Shown: positions 48,501 through 59,730 of the stretch, piece by piece
How the letters are laid out: each line of letters begins with the position of its first letter
How positions within the stretch are numbered: the stretch's first letter is position 1
Origin: Silene latifolia
Lineage: Eukaryota; Streptophyta; Magnoliopsida; Caryophyllales; Caryophyllaceae
Reading direction: 5' to 3'
Length of the DNA: 64,000 nucleotides
Assembly (NCBI RefSeq): GCF_048544455.1
Contig: NC_133538.1
Span: 147,976,922-148,040,921, forward strand
Notes under the pieces: generated by a model
Seen by the model: only the letters and a program-made list of their open reading frames with translations
What the model was told of the DNA's origin: nothing
The model's database searches: none
Program-made: the position numbers and the translations under genes

Positions 48501-49861
48501 TTTCAGAAAAGGAATGAACATTTTAAAGTGATGTCTTTTAAGTACTTTCATGCCATGAGTGATATGAGAGATGATGATAGACAAATCAAATCACAATGCT
48601 ATATGACGGGGCTACAGGATCTAACATTAATTCATGACGGCCATTTTACCAGTACTTCAAAGAAACTACGTCGTAAGAGAAAGGAAGTGTTTACCTGAAC
48701 ATGCTTGTAATGAGCATCCCCACGAACAAAACATTTACAGGGAACCATACTTTAATTAGCCTCCATCTTAGTGGTTCCATAGAGATCACACCCAAAACAG
48801 AGAATGTAGATACAATAAGTACAGATACCAAGTTCTGCAAACAGAAAAAGAAACCAGTCACACGAAAATCAAATATTAGCTAATCCCTTGAAAAATCATA
48901 TAGCATTGAGATTCAAACATTCAAGAACAATGACCTTAACGAAATATTAGTACACTAAAAAAATTGAATTACCTGGTATAACATCAAAGATATACCAGCA
49001 TTGAAGTCATAGCTGGACAAGACACATTTATTGATGAGTATCATGCTGCACGATGAAATGCAATAAGCCAATCCCGACAACAACGCCTGATTAGGTATCT
49101 TAACCGATTTGACACTCCGGAGTACTCTATCTTTCTGTCCTTCCATGTTTCCATTTTCAATGTCAACTTCATCTCCAGAATGTCCACTACTGAAAGAAGA
49201 TCAATAGAGGGAAAAAAAGTTGAGCTCACATGACTAGTGAGTATTTCATATCATACAAAATCAATCACTAATCCACGATTGAATCAACAAGGGACAAATA
49301 ACGAGTCGACGGAGTATGAATCAAGCTCAACAATCAATTCAAACTTGTAAGTTGAATTGCACAAAGATTCCTTCCAAACCCATATCAATGTTATTGGTAC
49401 AACTTTCTCAAAATGATGTCTCCTATAGTCCTACATAGTTCTTACACTTGACCAATAAAGAAGCCACATTTACTCAATTGAATATAAAAGCTCCCAAAAT
49501 CCAAAGTTCTCCGTTTGCCTCTTTACCTTTGATTAAAATAACCCTCACAAATTATAAAGAAGATAAGCAAATGATCGGGAAGGAGGGAGTATTTTACATC
49601 AATTTCTATGGAAAAATTACAACCTCTACGAAAATCCACATATATTCCAAATATAAGCACAAAAAAGGGCAACTTTCAAATTAAGCACATCTAACAACCA
49701 CTTATCCCGCAATTTGCTGGAGCCATTGAGGCACTGAGGTAATATCAGACAATAAAAAAGGGCAACTTTCAAATTAAGCTCACTAAACTATATGATCACT
49801 TAAAACTAATCAATTCTTAAAAACATAAACTTAAAAAAGGGAGTAATTACCTAGAACCCAT
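37094..49861 (-). CDS. GONST1: GONST1-like Golgi GDP-mannose transporter
   Basis: Nine coding exons on the minus strand: 49851-49861, 48973-49189, 48695-48834, 40059-40188, 39352-39450, 38953-39107, 38181-38297, 37247-37344 and 37094-37155. All use GT-AG and the lengths sum to 1029 nt (342 residues plus stop) with every phase matching. The protein belongs to the nucleotide-sugar transporter/DMT superfamily and should move GDP-mannose into the Golgi lumen; in Arabidopsis GONST1 serves sphingolipid glycosylation. Diagnostic segments are ALLSGLAYCISSCSMILINK, VWFPVNVLFVGMLITSMFS, LKYINVAM, GGITDLSFNA, FTSMWFLHQTGATTYS and the GSLNK motif at residues 293-297. About ten membrane helices are expected. 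Exon 1 holds only 11 coding nt. Intron 3 is 8506 nt because of an LTR element. A GONST2-type paralogue is the main alternative. Confidence 0.95.
38363..38522. repeat. Short foldback repeat in GONST1 intron
   Basis: 160 bp with ends gttaccccgac and gtcggagtaac (imperfect inverted repeats) and internal cgtgtc/gacacg words. It lies in the intron between the exons at 38181 and 38953. It resembles a dispersed element I have seen in many dicot introns, but I cannot name it. Confidence 0.55.
39633..39734. mobile_element. Stowaway-like MITE in GONST1 intron
   Basis: About 100 bp. The right end aacggagggag, followed by ta, and the left end ccctccctttcac match the Stowaway terminus ctccctccgttt in opposite orientations. 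A 34-A run lies nearby at 39543-39576. Confidence 0.5.
41876..42020 (+). pseudogene. Possible protein-kinase fragment in GONST1 intron 3
   Basis: In the frame beginning at 41876 the translation contains FGVVLVELLSG, the subdomain IX segment of plant receptor-like kinases, and then an FILFAMI stretch. It lies antisense to GONST1, just left of the LTR element at 42060. No other kinase motifs remain. It could be a gene scrap captured by a transposon or a chance match; the eleven-residue segment is the only evidence. Confidence 0.4.
42055..42059. repeat. Target-site duplication gctat, left copy
   Basis: gctat here is repeated at 48242-48246, directly outside the termini tggtag and ctatca of the LTR element in GONST1 intron 3. 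Confidence 0.85.
42060..43495 (-). repeat. 3' LTR of element in GONST1 intron
   Basis: 1436 bp; on the minus strand begins tgatagtaatg and ends gactctacca. A tgcgca-rich patch (43118-43170) lies 77 bp upstream, in the element's sense, of a TATA box ctataaatac (43032-43041). Confidence 0.85.
44280..44400 (-). other. Poly(T) run and internal polypurine-tract signature
   Basis: A run of 23 T (44282-44304) is followed by an internal copy of the polypurine word: on the minus strand, the palindrome cattgaggacaatg and then aagtgtgggggagt (44344-44385). The same arrangement occurs in two other elements of this window. Confidence 0.6.
44439..46160 (-). pseudogene. ATHILA ORF1-like protein with in-frame stops
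   Basis: One minus-strand frame of 574 codons from ATG 46160 (MVFGLGKGKSKKK) to the stop at 44439. It is interrupted by stops including TAG 45912-45914, TGA 45714-45716, TAA 45144-45146 and a TAG near 44966, yet the frame never shifts between the open segments. The middle contains HTYSAYTLEFLSTI, parallel to the HTYPFLTLEFMSSF segment of the ORF at 3229, so both belong to the ATHILA ORF-1 type. The C-terminal 170 residues are glutamine-, glutamate- and arginine-rich and likely helical or coiled. Function unknown; no polymerase accompanies it. Confidence 0.65.
47215..47313 (+). pseudogene. Fragment of Athila/Tat reverse transcriptase N-terminus, antisense
   Basis: On the plus strand one frame reads LVDVLHKYKEAFRWSIADLK, then GISPS. 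This is the segment that opens the reverse-transcriptase region in Athila/Tat polyproteins. It stops exactly where homology to the LTR begins (47312). It runs opposite to the surrounding element, so it comes from a second element or a rearrangement that removed the inner 5' LTR and PBS. Confidence 0.6.
47312..48241 (-). repeat. Truncated 5' LTR of element in GONST1 intron
   Basis: Matches 42781-43495 in part, then diverges more strongly towards the outer end but keeps the terminus tgatagt (minus strand). It carries the fullest tgcgca array (47647-47800), about 70 bp upstream of the TATA box ccatatatatac at 47566-47577 (minus strand). Confidence 0.75.
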
Positions 49862-50138
49862 CTGGGTACAAAGCTGAAAAACTGATTACAAAGAGGGAAT
49901 ACTCAAAACAAGCACCACCATAAACACAAAAAGCTTGAATCTTTGGAACTTAATTGATAAATTGATTGTAAATTTGTTACTAATTACACAAAAAAGTAAA
50001 TGATCAGTAGAGAAATACCCAAATTAGAAATAACTAGGGAGTTAAAAAGGTAACAGTTTGATTAGTAGATAAGTAATAATGGTTAGAGTAAGATTATTGC
50101 AAAGTGGGTAGGAATGAAATATTAAGGAAGAAGAAGAG

Positions 50139-50151
50139 TTTATATATAAAT
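50139..50151 (-). promoter_or_regulatory. TATA box of GONST1-like gene
   Basis: The minus strand reads tttatatataaac about 280 bp upstream of the start codon at 49861, with a C/T-rich leader following. The acceptor-like tacccag immediately before the ATG suggests the 5' leader may be spliced. No other TATA candidate as good lies nearby. Confidence 0.5.
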
Positions 50152-50159
50152 GTTTGGAA

Positions 50160-50860
50160 AATTGGGAGATCCAAAATATTAATGGGAGTTTCAAATCAAA
50201 AACTTAATTATGCAAGAAAAATGTCAATGATGGGTTTGGTCAGAAATCAGAAGGTATGTTGACACAACTCACAAGGGTGGTCCATTTTTGTTTAGCGCAA
50301 ATTAGTTGTTGTTCTTCGCCAACATTAGGCTTTTCACCACCCTCTCCTTCGGCCGGGGTTGGTTACCTTTCACGTTTTGGTGGCCGTCTTATGCAAAGGC
50401 GAGTACGGTTTTACCATGTAAAATCGTCTGATTAGACTTGTTTATATTTAGGATTTTTTTATTAGAAGGTACATAATAGGGTTTTTTCAATTTGTGAGTA
50501 TGAAAAGAGAGGTCGTGATAATATCATCTAAGTTTTCACTTTTCCATCTGTACCCTTTCGTATAACAACTTATTAACTCTGTAGCTAAACTCCCTCACAC
50601 CATCTATTTTAGACGTTAAGTGCCAAGTTGGCACTCTTAGCTTTTCTTTTGTTTTTTTCCCCAAAAACTTTCCCCCCATTTTTTTCAATCTTTCCCTCCA
50701 AATCTTCCCTCCATAACTTCCCCTATATAATTCACTCATCCCTCTATCTTATTTCATTATTAATCCTCCAATTTTCTTCACCCTCCTTTTATCTTCCTCT
50801 TATCTTAACAATGTATTCTTCACCCAATTGAAGATCTTGATTTTTGAAAACAAAAATACA
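50160..50860. other. Region between GONST1 promoter and GRF remnant
   Basis: No gene. A C/T-rich stretch at 50640-50830 looks like a plant leader or promoter for the plus-strand GRF-like remnant at 50866. I see nothing else to annotate. Confidence 0.3.
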
Positions 50861-50865
50861 ATTTA

Positions 50866-51123
50866 TGTGGAAGGAATGCGGTTTTAAAGATATCGGGCTC
50901 AACATCAAATCCGCGGAAAGCGTATTTCAAATGTCTTGATTGCGACAAAATTGTTATGTGGTTAGCTGATGAACATGTTATTAAGAAAAAGGCTTTGGGG
51001 TTGAAGATGAAGAATGATTATGAAGATGAAGAGTGCATGGGATTGAAGATGAAGAATGAAGATGTAATTAAATTTGAGCTTAATGGGTTTAAGTTGAAGT
51101 TTGAAGAATTGTTACCTTCATGA
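50866..51123 (+). pseudogene. GRF-type zinc finger protein remnant
   Basis: The frame from 50866 reads CGRNAVLKISGSTSNPRKAY, then FKCLDCDKIVMWLADE, and continues for about 40 charged residues to a TGA at 51121-51123. The spaced cysteines with NPRKAYFKC and the W..DE ending are the layout of the zf-GRF family, common in plant genes that travel with transposons. No ATG is in frame just upstream (the ATG at 50811 is in another frame), so the start is lost or lies in another exon. It sits back to back with the MULE relic. Confidence 0.6.
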
Positions 51124-51465
51124 AGTTTATGTTTATGTTTAATGCTTTAATTTTCATCTTTGTTGTTGTAGTTGCGGTGATTAAAATGTAGTGGAAAACC
51201 TTGAAATTAATTTAATGGAAAAGAGTGGTTTGTTTGATGTTTTACAAATTTCTGGATTACTTCAGTTTTGGCGTCAATTAATGGAAAGAAATGTCTCTGG
51301 ATTAATGGAAACAAATAAGGCATCATATAACAGAAGCCAAACTAAGGCAATGTTTACATTGACACATTGTTTAACTCATACTAGCTGCCCAAAAAATTGC
51401 CAAAGTGACGACATATTTGAAAAAAAAAACAAGTTCATGGATTGATAATTTCATGCAATGAAACT

Positions 51466-54024
51466 TCATTCAATCCCACAAAAAGATGTTCCAACATGGC
51501 TCTGGCTTTGGCTTCCTTCCCCTATCTCAGGCACACTTCTTGCATTAGCAGATGTTCCAACATGGCTCCTTGTTTGTATTTGTAACTGTCGCTTCTCCTT
51601 AGCTGTGTACCCTCCTTTGCATGTCTTGGAGTTGTGGCCAAAACATCCACACTTCTTGCATTTAACTATGTTGGACCTCTTCCCCTTTCTCTGTTTACCT
51701 GGCTCTCTCCTCCTGTTTCTAGATGGTTTGCCAATGGACCTCTTCAGTGTTGGAGGTTCCAAGGTTGGGCAGTCCAAAGTTGGCCACTGCTCAGGGTCAG
51801 TTATAGGTAATATTTGTAGTTCATATGCAACCTTATAAGTGGCCATTGTAAACCAATGACTTACATAGTCTAAAGGGTCCTTGTTAGCAGTGATGATTGC
51901 ACGGATGACATGTTTGCAGGGTATTCCAGATATTTGCCACTGGCCACATTTTCAAGTTTTATCTATAATATTAACAGGAAGGTATGTTTTCCCATCACGT
52001 AGCTCATACTGAGCCTTGGCTGATGATGCAAATGCCACACAGAACCTTGATTCTTTTTTCAGCACTTTCAGCCTCTGTCTGATGTTTGGGCAATCATCTG
52101 GCCATGAATCTGTAATTTGAGCCCTTGTTGCATGTCTGACTATGGACATCTTTCTAATGCCTACAAATGATGCAAATTGTTAGTGTTCTATTCATGGCAA
52201 GAGAGTGAATCATTAACTGACCGTCAAGATACACAAGATGAATCATTAACTGACCTTCAAGTAGAGACAAGACTGGATTGTTCCTATGTATGCCAAGTGT
52301 GCTATTGAAACTCTCAATAAAGTTAGATGTGTTTCATCATTTGCAACTCTTGGATCAAATCTGTATCTGGCCCATGTCTCATGATCTCCTAAGTCTTAGA
52401 ACCACCTACCACATCCTAAGCCACCATGCTGCACCAAAGACTCTAGTGACTTTTTGAAGGTGAACTTTGAATAGGAATTAACTAGCTTCTAGAATAGCTT
52501 GTGCATCAGAAGTCCAGGATAGTCTTTCTTGAAATTTTTGCACAAATGCCTTGCACAAAATCTTCTATAGCAACTTGGCCACACTTGATCCAAAGCTAGT
52601 TCAATTCCCTTCAAAACAAGTTTCAATTAAGAATTAGTGTACTATAACAAGTTAAAAAGAACACCAACTTAAATAGCTTTCAGTTTCAGTTACAAATTTA
52701 ATACCTTTTGTCTATCTGATATAATTTTCCAGTCTTCCCTTCCACTTTCAGCCAAGACTTATATTAGGTGCCAAAAGAAATTGGACCAACTCTCCTTATT
52801 CTCAGTCTCAACCACACCAACAGACGCAGGGAAGATTTCATTATTACTATTAATAGCTATAGCTGACAATAACACACCTCCATAATTACCCTTCAAGTGT
52901 GTGCCATCCACCCCTATTAAACTTCTACATCCTCCAATTAATCCCTTAAACTAAGCACTAAATGACACAAACAGGGATTTAAATTGCAGAGGCTTCTCAG
53001 GGGTGTCCATAGTAGTCCATGCACAAATAGCATAAGATCCAGGGTTAGTTAGCTTTACTACCTCACAGTAAGTTGCTAATATCTATAAGATTGGTCATGG
53101 CCACCATTGATAAGCTTTAAAGCTTTGTCCCTCATTCCATACAATGTGGATTTCTTCATGTTCAGGCCATACCTTTCCATTAGCTTTTTCTGAATGGACT
53201 CCCCTGTAATTGCAGGATCTGCCTTTATGTCTTCAATAAGTTTCTTAGAAACCCATTCAGCATTTGCCAGGGGGTTATAACTTTTCACACCATTACACCC
53301 ATGATCTGCAGCCCTGATGGATTTGATAGCGCAAGTGGTTCCATCTTGTAACACACTAGCATGGATTCTCCATTCACAACCCACAGTTGCACATTCAGCA
53401 GTGTACCTGGACTTATCAGCCTTGGCAATTATTATATGAAACCCCTCTTCAATGCGGTAATCCCTTAGAGTATCTTTGAAATGCTCTTGAACCATAAATA
53501 GCATCCAAGGCCTAAGCTTAATTGTGCCAAACACCTTATCATCATATATCTCCCCATTTGCAAGAATTTTTAAGGCCCACCCTTCTTCATCTACTGACCA
53601 TTCAATAGTTGCATATGGATCATATCCATCATCAATTTTGTCAAAACCACAGAGGACTGTATTATCCACAGCCTCTAACTCAGATACTTCCTCATCATTG
53701 ACATCTTCTTCATCAGTTGGATTGTAAGAATTGTCTGTGCCAGAATCATCTTCCAAATCATGAACCTCACCATATTCAAGTCTCTTCCTTCTAGTCCCTT
53801 ATCTACTTGACTCAACAACTTGGCTTACAATACTCCTAACCTTAGGCACAAATACACCTTTAAGTTTAGCAGTTGATTTGGATAGTTTAAATATTAGTTG
53901 TTCCTCCAGAATTTGTTTTTCAGTGGCTTTGGATTTCTTGTTTGTGGCTGAAGATTTTTTTTTGAGCGACAGTTTTTCGAGTGACAATTTTTTGAGTGAC
54001 TGTATTTTCAGTGACAGTACTTGG
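51466..54024 (-). pseudogene. Mutator-like (MULE) transposase, degenerate and truncated
   Basis: Read on the minus strand from 54024: a charged N-terminal part; the MuDR DNA-binding region (53756-53076, with WMLFMVQEHFKD and CEWRIHAS); the DDE core as fragments around 52860-52930 (GVDGTHLKGNYGG, then NEIFPASVGVVETENKESW); a pre-SWIM segment (52149-51952); a SWIM zinc finger near 51910-51955 whose first cysteine is replaced by TGA before KCGQW and CKH; and a C-terminal zinc knuckle CKKCGCFGHNSKTC. Several further stops break the 52150-53075 part. The N-terminus is cut by the Ty3/gypsy insertion at 54025, so the gene's 5' end must lie to the right of that element. Terminal repeats not identified. 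Confidence 0.85.
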
Positions 54025-55420
54025 TGTAACACCCCCATATCCCAAGTGCCTTATCAGGACCACTTAAAGCATGTAAGTGCTACCATCTCGGTTACCCGAG
54101 GCAATGTATACCAAATAGACAATAAAGAAACGTACTTAAATAAATAAGTTTAAAGTGATACAAGTCCAAAACCCAAAACTGATAAAAGCAAATACAACTG
54201 TTTCTCAAAACTATTAAACCAAATGAAATAAACTAAGTTCATGACACAGCGGAAGACTCTAGTGACTCATATGATGACTCCATCCCAGCTATCCCTCGCG
54301 CAAGCCATCTCGTACCTGCTCAATAACTGCTCACTATCCCCGAATGGATCACCACAGTTTTTAAAACAATTAAACGGGGTCAGTACTGATTACATAAACG
54401 ATACAACAAAAGCAATACAACAATCCAATCCAACCAAACCAATCTCCATCAAATCACCACACACCTGACTACACACTAAAGTGTGTAGTCCTGCCAGAAT
54501 ACTCATCGCAACAAGTATTCCACACCGCCAGTGGGGGACCGCAACCGTTCTCATCTAAGCCCCGCTCATCTCATCCGATCGATAAACCCAAGTTCCTAAA
54601 TGTGCACATCCCTTCTGTGGCGGATTCCACAAAAGGCGAATCAAGGGCGTGAAGCCACTCCCGCAAGTGACTCCACTCAGCCGAGGATGCACCTCGCAAA
54701 CCACATATAGTTATACAACAACCACATTATACTATCAACAATCACCAACTCCAAATCCAATACCGATATGATATATAACAACAACAATCAATTATCAATA
54801 ATTCCATGTAAACAATACTGAGTAGGTAAACCGTACCTAGAATAGCAATCACACGACCGTCACAGCAGTTAATCAATACCGTTCCTCTATGAATCCTCCT
54901 CCTATAACACATATGCATACAATTACCACCTAATCAATACAATCCTCCCAAAACCCCCAAATCTACCCAATTAGAGTTTTAAACAAACTTAACAAATCAT
55001 TATAAAAATTATACAAGAAGCTTACCCACGACACGACGATCACAACGGCGTAAAGAACAAGATAATCCGACGATTCTAGCCTTAGGATTTGTTAACAACG
55101 CGAAGACAACGAACTACGTAACTTCTCTTTTTCTTTGAAAGGTTTTAGAAAGGTTAAAAAGTGATTAGGAAGAATGACGGAAGCCTTTTATATTAATCTC
55201 GCGTTATTAACAAAACCCGGCTAAAACAACCCGTAATACGCACTTACTCGATCGAGTAACTGACTTACTCGATCGACTGCCCCTTACTCGATCGAGTGTC
55301 ACACGTACTTGATCGAGTACCCATCAGGTCAACTACTGTTTTGCGTAAAAAGATACTTACTCGACAGAGTAAGCCCCACTCGATAGAGTACCCATAAACA
55401 TAGAAAACCGTTGTATTATA
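54025..55420 (-). repeat. 3' LTR of minus-strand Ty3/gypsy element
   Basis: 1396 bp, related to the plus-strand LTRs at 22827 and 27935; the plus-strand left end reads tgtaacacccccatat. Its U3 carries actcgatcgagt words at 55244-55390, and a TATA box aatataaaag follows at 55185-55194 (minus strand). Confidence 0.85.
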
Positions 55421-55652
55421 GTCTTCCCTCCTTAAAAAGAACTTCGTCCCCGAAGTTCAACCCATACACAAAAACAAAACATACTATCTCCACTCCGACA
55501 CAACAACATAACCAACACTCAAAACAACACTCAAAACAAAACTCCCAACCAACACCCAAACCGACTCAAAGTAACTACTAACTGTACTAAAACTGACATA
55601 AAGCATACAAAAACTTTATGTGACCATCTCCTACCCCCTAAAAGAAACATGC

Positions 55653-56195
55653 TTACGTCCCCGTAACCACACATACCTGATCAAAAAGAGACGGATACCG
55701 CTCCCTAATAGACTCCTCCGCCTCCCAAGTAGCTTCCTCAACCTCATGGTTAGACCAAAGAACCTTAAGCAACACCGTTTCCCCATGTCTAGTTTTTCGA
55801 ACCTTGCGATTAAGAATATGTTGTGTCACCTCAAGATAAGACAAGGACTCATCCAACTCTATGTTCTCTACCTCTAACACATGTGAAGGATCGCTCACAT
55901 ACTTCCGTAACTGAGACACATGAAACACATTATGTACTCTATCCAAAGCCGCTGGCAACGCTAACCGGTAAGCAACCTCACCCACACGATCCAAAATCTC
56001 ATATGGTCCGATAAACTTCTGGCTCAGCTTCCCTTTCTTACCAAACCTCATGACTCCACACATAGGAGACACTTTCAAAAGAACCTTGTCCCCAACCTGA
56101 AACTCTATGTCACGACGGTGTAAATCTGCATAGGTCTTTTGTCGATCCTGGGCTGCTTTCATCTTTTGTCTGATCAGCTTAACCTGTTCTACCAT
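55653..56195 (-). pseudogene. Ty3/gypsy integrase C-terminal and chromodomain-like region
   Basis: A 180-residue open segment. It begins KLIRQKMKAAQDRQKTYAD, contains GDKVLLKVSPMCGVMRFGKK and FIGPYEILDRVGEVAYRLALP, and ends with LWSNHEVEEATWEAEESIRE. This order (integrase C-terminal GPY/F module, then a chromodomain-like tail) is that of Tekay/Del chromoviruses, where the tail can direct integration to certain chromatin. It is separated from the integrase core only by a single in-frame stop near 56197. Confidence 0.85.
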
Positions 56196-56198
56196 CTC

Positions 56199-57703
56199 CT
56201 ATACCATCTGTGGTCCTAAAACCACTGCCTCAGCTCTATCATACCAACAAATCAGACTCCTACACCTCCTCCCATACAAAGTCTCAAACGGTGCCATCTC
56301 AATACTCGTGTGATAGCTGTTGTTATAAGAAAACTCAATAAGATCCAATCTATCCTCCCAGCTACCACCAAAATCCATTACACAAGCTCGCAGCATATCC
56401 TCCAAAGTCTTGATGATCCTCTCTGTCTGTCCATCTGTCGCAGGATGAAATGCAGTACTCATTTTCAAAGTAGTTCCCATCAACTCCTACAACTCTTTCC
56501 AAAACCGTCATATGAACCTCGCATCTCTATCTGACATTATATCCTTAGGCATCCCATACAAACGAACCACATGATTCCTATAAGCCAAAGCTAATTGCAT
56601 CTTGGTCCAAGTATCTTTCATCGGAACAAAGTGAGCTGACTTGGTCAAACGATCAACTATTACCCATATCATGTTATTACCCTATTGACTCCTCGGCAAA
56701 CCCACTATAAAATCCATAGAGATAGACTCCCATTTTCACTCAGGCACCTCGAGAGACTGAATCTTACCTTGTGGTCGTTGCTGCTCTCCCTTAACCCTAT
56801 GACATGTCAAACATCGAGCCACTAACTTAGTTGTTTCCTTTTTTTATCCAAGGCCACCAGAAAGTCTTCTTCAAATGTTTATACAACTTATCACCGCCTG
56901 GATGTACCGAATATGGTGTGCAATGAGCCTCTGTCATGATCACCTTTTTCAACTGCTCATCATTAGGAACACACCACCTGCCATCAAATCTCACACTGCC
57001 ATCTGTATGAACAGAGAACCTAGACACTGTCCCTTTCTCTACTCCAGCTCTCCACTCCTCAATCTTAGGATCCAAAGCCTGATTCCTGCGAATATCATCA
57101 TAAAGATCTGGCTCCACTGTTAAGTCCCCTCTATCATCCCCTTTTTGTATCATATGTATCCCCATCTTCCCCACCTCATCTCTCAACCTCATCAAAGACA
57201 TAGATGTACATAGCGAATGCACACTCTTCCTGCTCAGCGCATCTGCAACCACGTTCGCCTTCCCTTCATGGTATATAATATCCATGTCATAATCCCCTAT
57301 CAGCTCCATCCACCTCCTCTGTCTCATGTTCAGCTCCTTTTGAGTGAAGATGTACTTGAGACTCTTGTGATCTGAAAACACCTTAAAGGTCACCCCCATA
57401 AAGATAGTGCCTCCAAATCTTGAGAGCAAACACAACTGCACCCAACTTCAGATCATGTGTCGGATAATTCTCCTCATAAGGCTTCAGTTGCCTAGAAGCA
57501 TATGCAATTACTTTCCCATTCTGCATCAATACACATCCCAAACCATTCTTTGAGGCATCCGTATATACCTCAAAAATTCTCACACCCTTCAGGCAATGCT
57601 AAGACTGGAGCTGTGGTCAAACGCTCCTTTAGTGTTTGGAACGCCGTCTTACAACTTTTATCCCAACGAAACCTGTTATCTTTCCTCATCAACGCTGTCA
57701 TAG
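56199..57703 (-). pseudogene. Ty3/gypsy RT end, RNase H and integrase core
   Basis: From 57703 downward on the minus strand: the RT-RNase H linker ([12 protein letters not shown]), RNase H ([35 protein letters not shown], then [11 protein letters not shown]), the [23 protein letters not shown] block shown in part, the integrase zinc-binding module ([14 protein letters not shown] and FWWPWIKKG) and the core (FHPATDGQTERIIKTLEDML, SIEMAPFETLYGRRC). Stops and frame changes occur near 57400, 56820 and 56480, so it is not functional. Confidence 0.88.
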
Positions 57704-59643
57704 TGATGTGACTCTTAATTGCACACATTTAGTCCCCTAATTGAACCCATTTTGTATACTAATATAGCATTTCATGACCATTTTATCCGTCAATTCCTTC
57801 CTATTTTGCTTAGCATTGTATATGTCTTGTAGGAAAGAAGATAATGAGGCGGAATTCCCGTCTCTTGTGCATATTGGAAAGGTTGTTGACGATCTTGGAT
57901 GGACTAGTATAGAGAGGAGACAAGAATGATGACCAAGGATGTAGGAATAAAGAGTATATAGAAGGATCATAGGCTAAAAAGCAAGGATGACGAGAAGGAA
58001 GCCATTACAAGAAGAAATTACTCGGAACAAAACCAAGAGTTGCTCCTTTGGCTCTGAAAGTATGCTCGATGAAACAGCGTTGAAAAATCAAGTGGTCTAG
58101 GCTTTTGAATTACTCCAATAGGAGTCTGGATGAGAAAATGACGTTCGTTTACAATCCGAGCTCAAATAGACAAGCTGTCCGCTAATCCGCGTGCCCCGAG
58201 ACTCAAGACGAGTCTCCCCAGACCCAAGACAAGCGTCTTCCCTGCAATACGAGCGGATTGTTAGACATTAAAAAAGAAAAGCACTCTGCCCAGTGATCCG
58301 AGCGTCTTGCTCCCAAGACGGGCGTCTCAGAACCCCATGATCCGAGCGTCTTGCTCCCAAGACGGGCATCTCAGAACCCCATGATCCTGGCATCCCGATG
58401 CCAATCCGAGCGGATTCCTTGCCAGAACCAAGCATGCTTCAAACTGATCCGAGCGAATCGTGGTAGGACTAGCAACGTGATATGCGCATTCCCTCGGGAC
58501 TTGCAATTCTCTATTCAACACTTAGCATTGTTATTTACTAATCTACGCTTGCTTAACCTAATGATGTACCACTATATATACTCCATTTGTAATAATCAAT
58601 TGAACCAAGTTTCCTTAGATTAAACCAAGTTTTTAGATTAGATTAAGAGTAGATTAGAATAGATTATCCTTTAATCTTTCCACAAAATTACACATTAATC
58701 TTTCCTTAATTATTGTTCAAGTTTATTATTGAGTAATTAAAGTTTATTATTGGATAATTGAAGATTATTGGGTTATTATTGGAGGATTGACAACTCTTCA
58801 TCAATCAATCAAGTTTTCTTCTATTATTCTTTGCTTTATTATTTGGAATCATCTTCATAGGTATAATTATCTTTACCCTTGTTTAAATATTGTTAAATCA
58901 CTTTCATTTATTTATCATATTTTGCTTTTTTAATATGATTGACAACCTTATTAGCATGTTGAACTAGATAATGAGTGAGTAGTCTTCTAGCTAGGATTAA
59001 TGAGGAATTAGGGGAAACAAACATGGGGAATGATTCATGCTTAATCTAATATGTTTTTATAATTTATTTGCTTGCTTGTTGTGATTTTAACTTATGCACA
59101 TGTTATGTTTGATGAAATGCGAGCCTATGAATCCTTGCATTTTTTTATACATCACCTATCTATTCAATGAGGCTTGTAAGCTTATAAACCAACTCAAACC
59201 TCATTAGACCATGCATAATGTTGAATAGGAAGGATTAAGTCGACTTGTAGGTGTTGTACAATCTAATCGATTCGGCTCCGGGACCGAAACCTTCTTAGGG
59301 ATTGTAAGCTTATACACCAACTAGATCCCATCACAACAATAAGTGCTTGCATATAATTGAGAACATGTTTGTATGATCAACTCCCATGAATCCCCTATGA
59401 ACCCATGATATCCTAGCACTTTTAGTCATTTGCTTACATCCTTCCTTTTGTTGCTTGTTTACTTTCCATTGCTTTTATTAGATTAAAATCATCAACTAAT
59501 TACAATTGTGACAACCCCAAGCACAACTACAATTAGATTGAACAATTTAAGTACCCCCGTCCTATGGATCGACCCCGACTTGCTTGCTATGCTAGTAATT
59601 GGGTATAAATGTGTTTGATGGCGGACAACGACCCGCTCCATCA
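57704..59643 (+). repeat. 5' LTR of Tat/Athila-like element
   Basis: 1940 bp, begins tgatgtgactc and ends cgctccatca. U3 carries an array (58152-58460) of words such as aatccgagcggatt and aagacNNgcgtctt, each a palindrome split by two bases. A TATA box ctatatata lies at 58572-58580. Confidence 0.88.
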
Positions 59644-59730
59644 AAATGGCGCCCTAAACTTGTTCCTCAAGGATTGTTCTAATCGTTTTTGTGTAGTTTC
59701 CATGCTTGTAGTTGTTTCCTTATCTTAGCT

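Larger units (their letters stand above)
54025..57703 (-). mobile_element. Ty3/gypsy element (Tekay/Del-like), 3' part
   Basis: Minus strand. The 3' LTR is 54025-55420 and the polypurine tract ggagggaagac abuts it. Upstream come the integrase C-terminus, integrase core, zinc-binding domain, RNase H and the end of reverse transcriptase. The order RT-RH-INT marks Ty3/gypsy. The element is cut at 57703 by another LTR element; the rest must lie beyond the right edge. It entered the MULE transposase gene. Confidence 0.88.
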
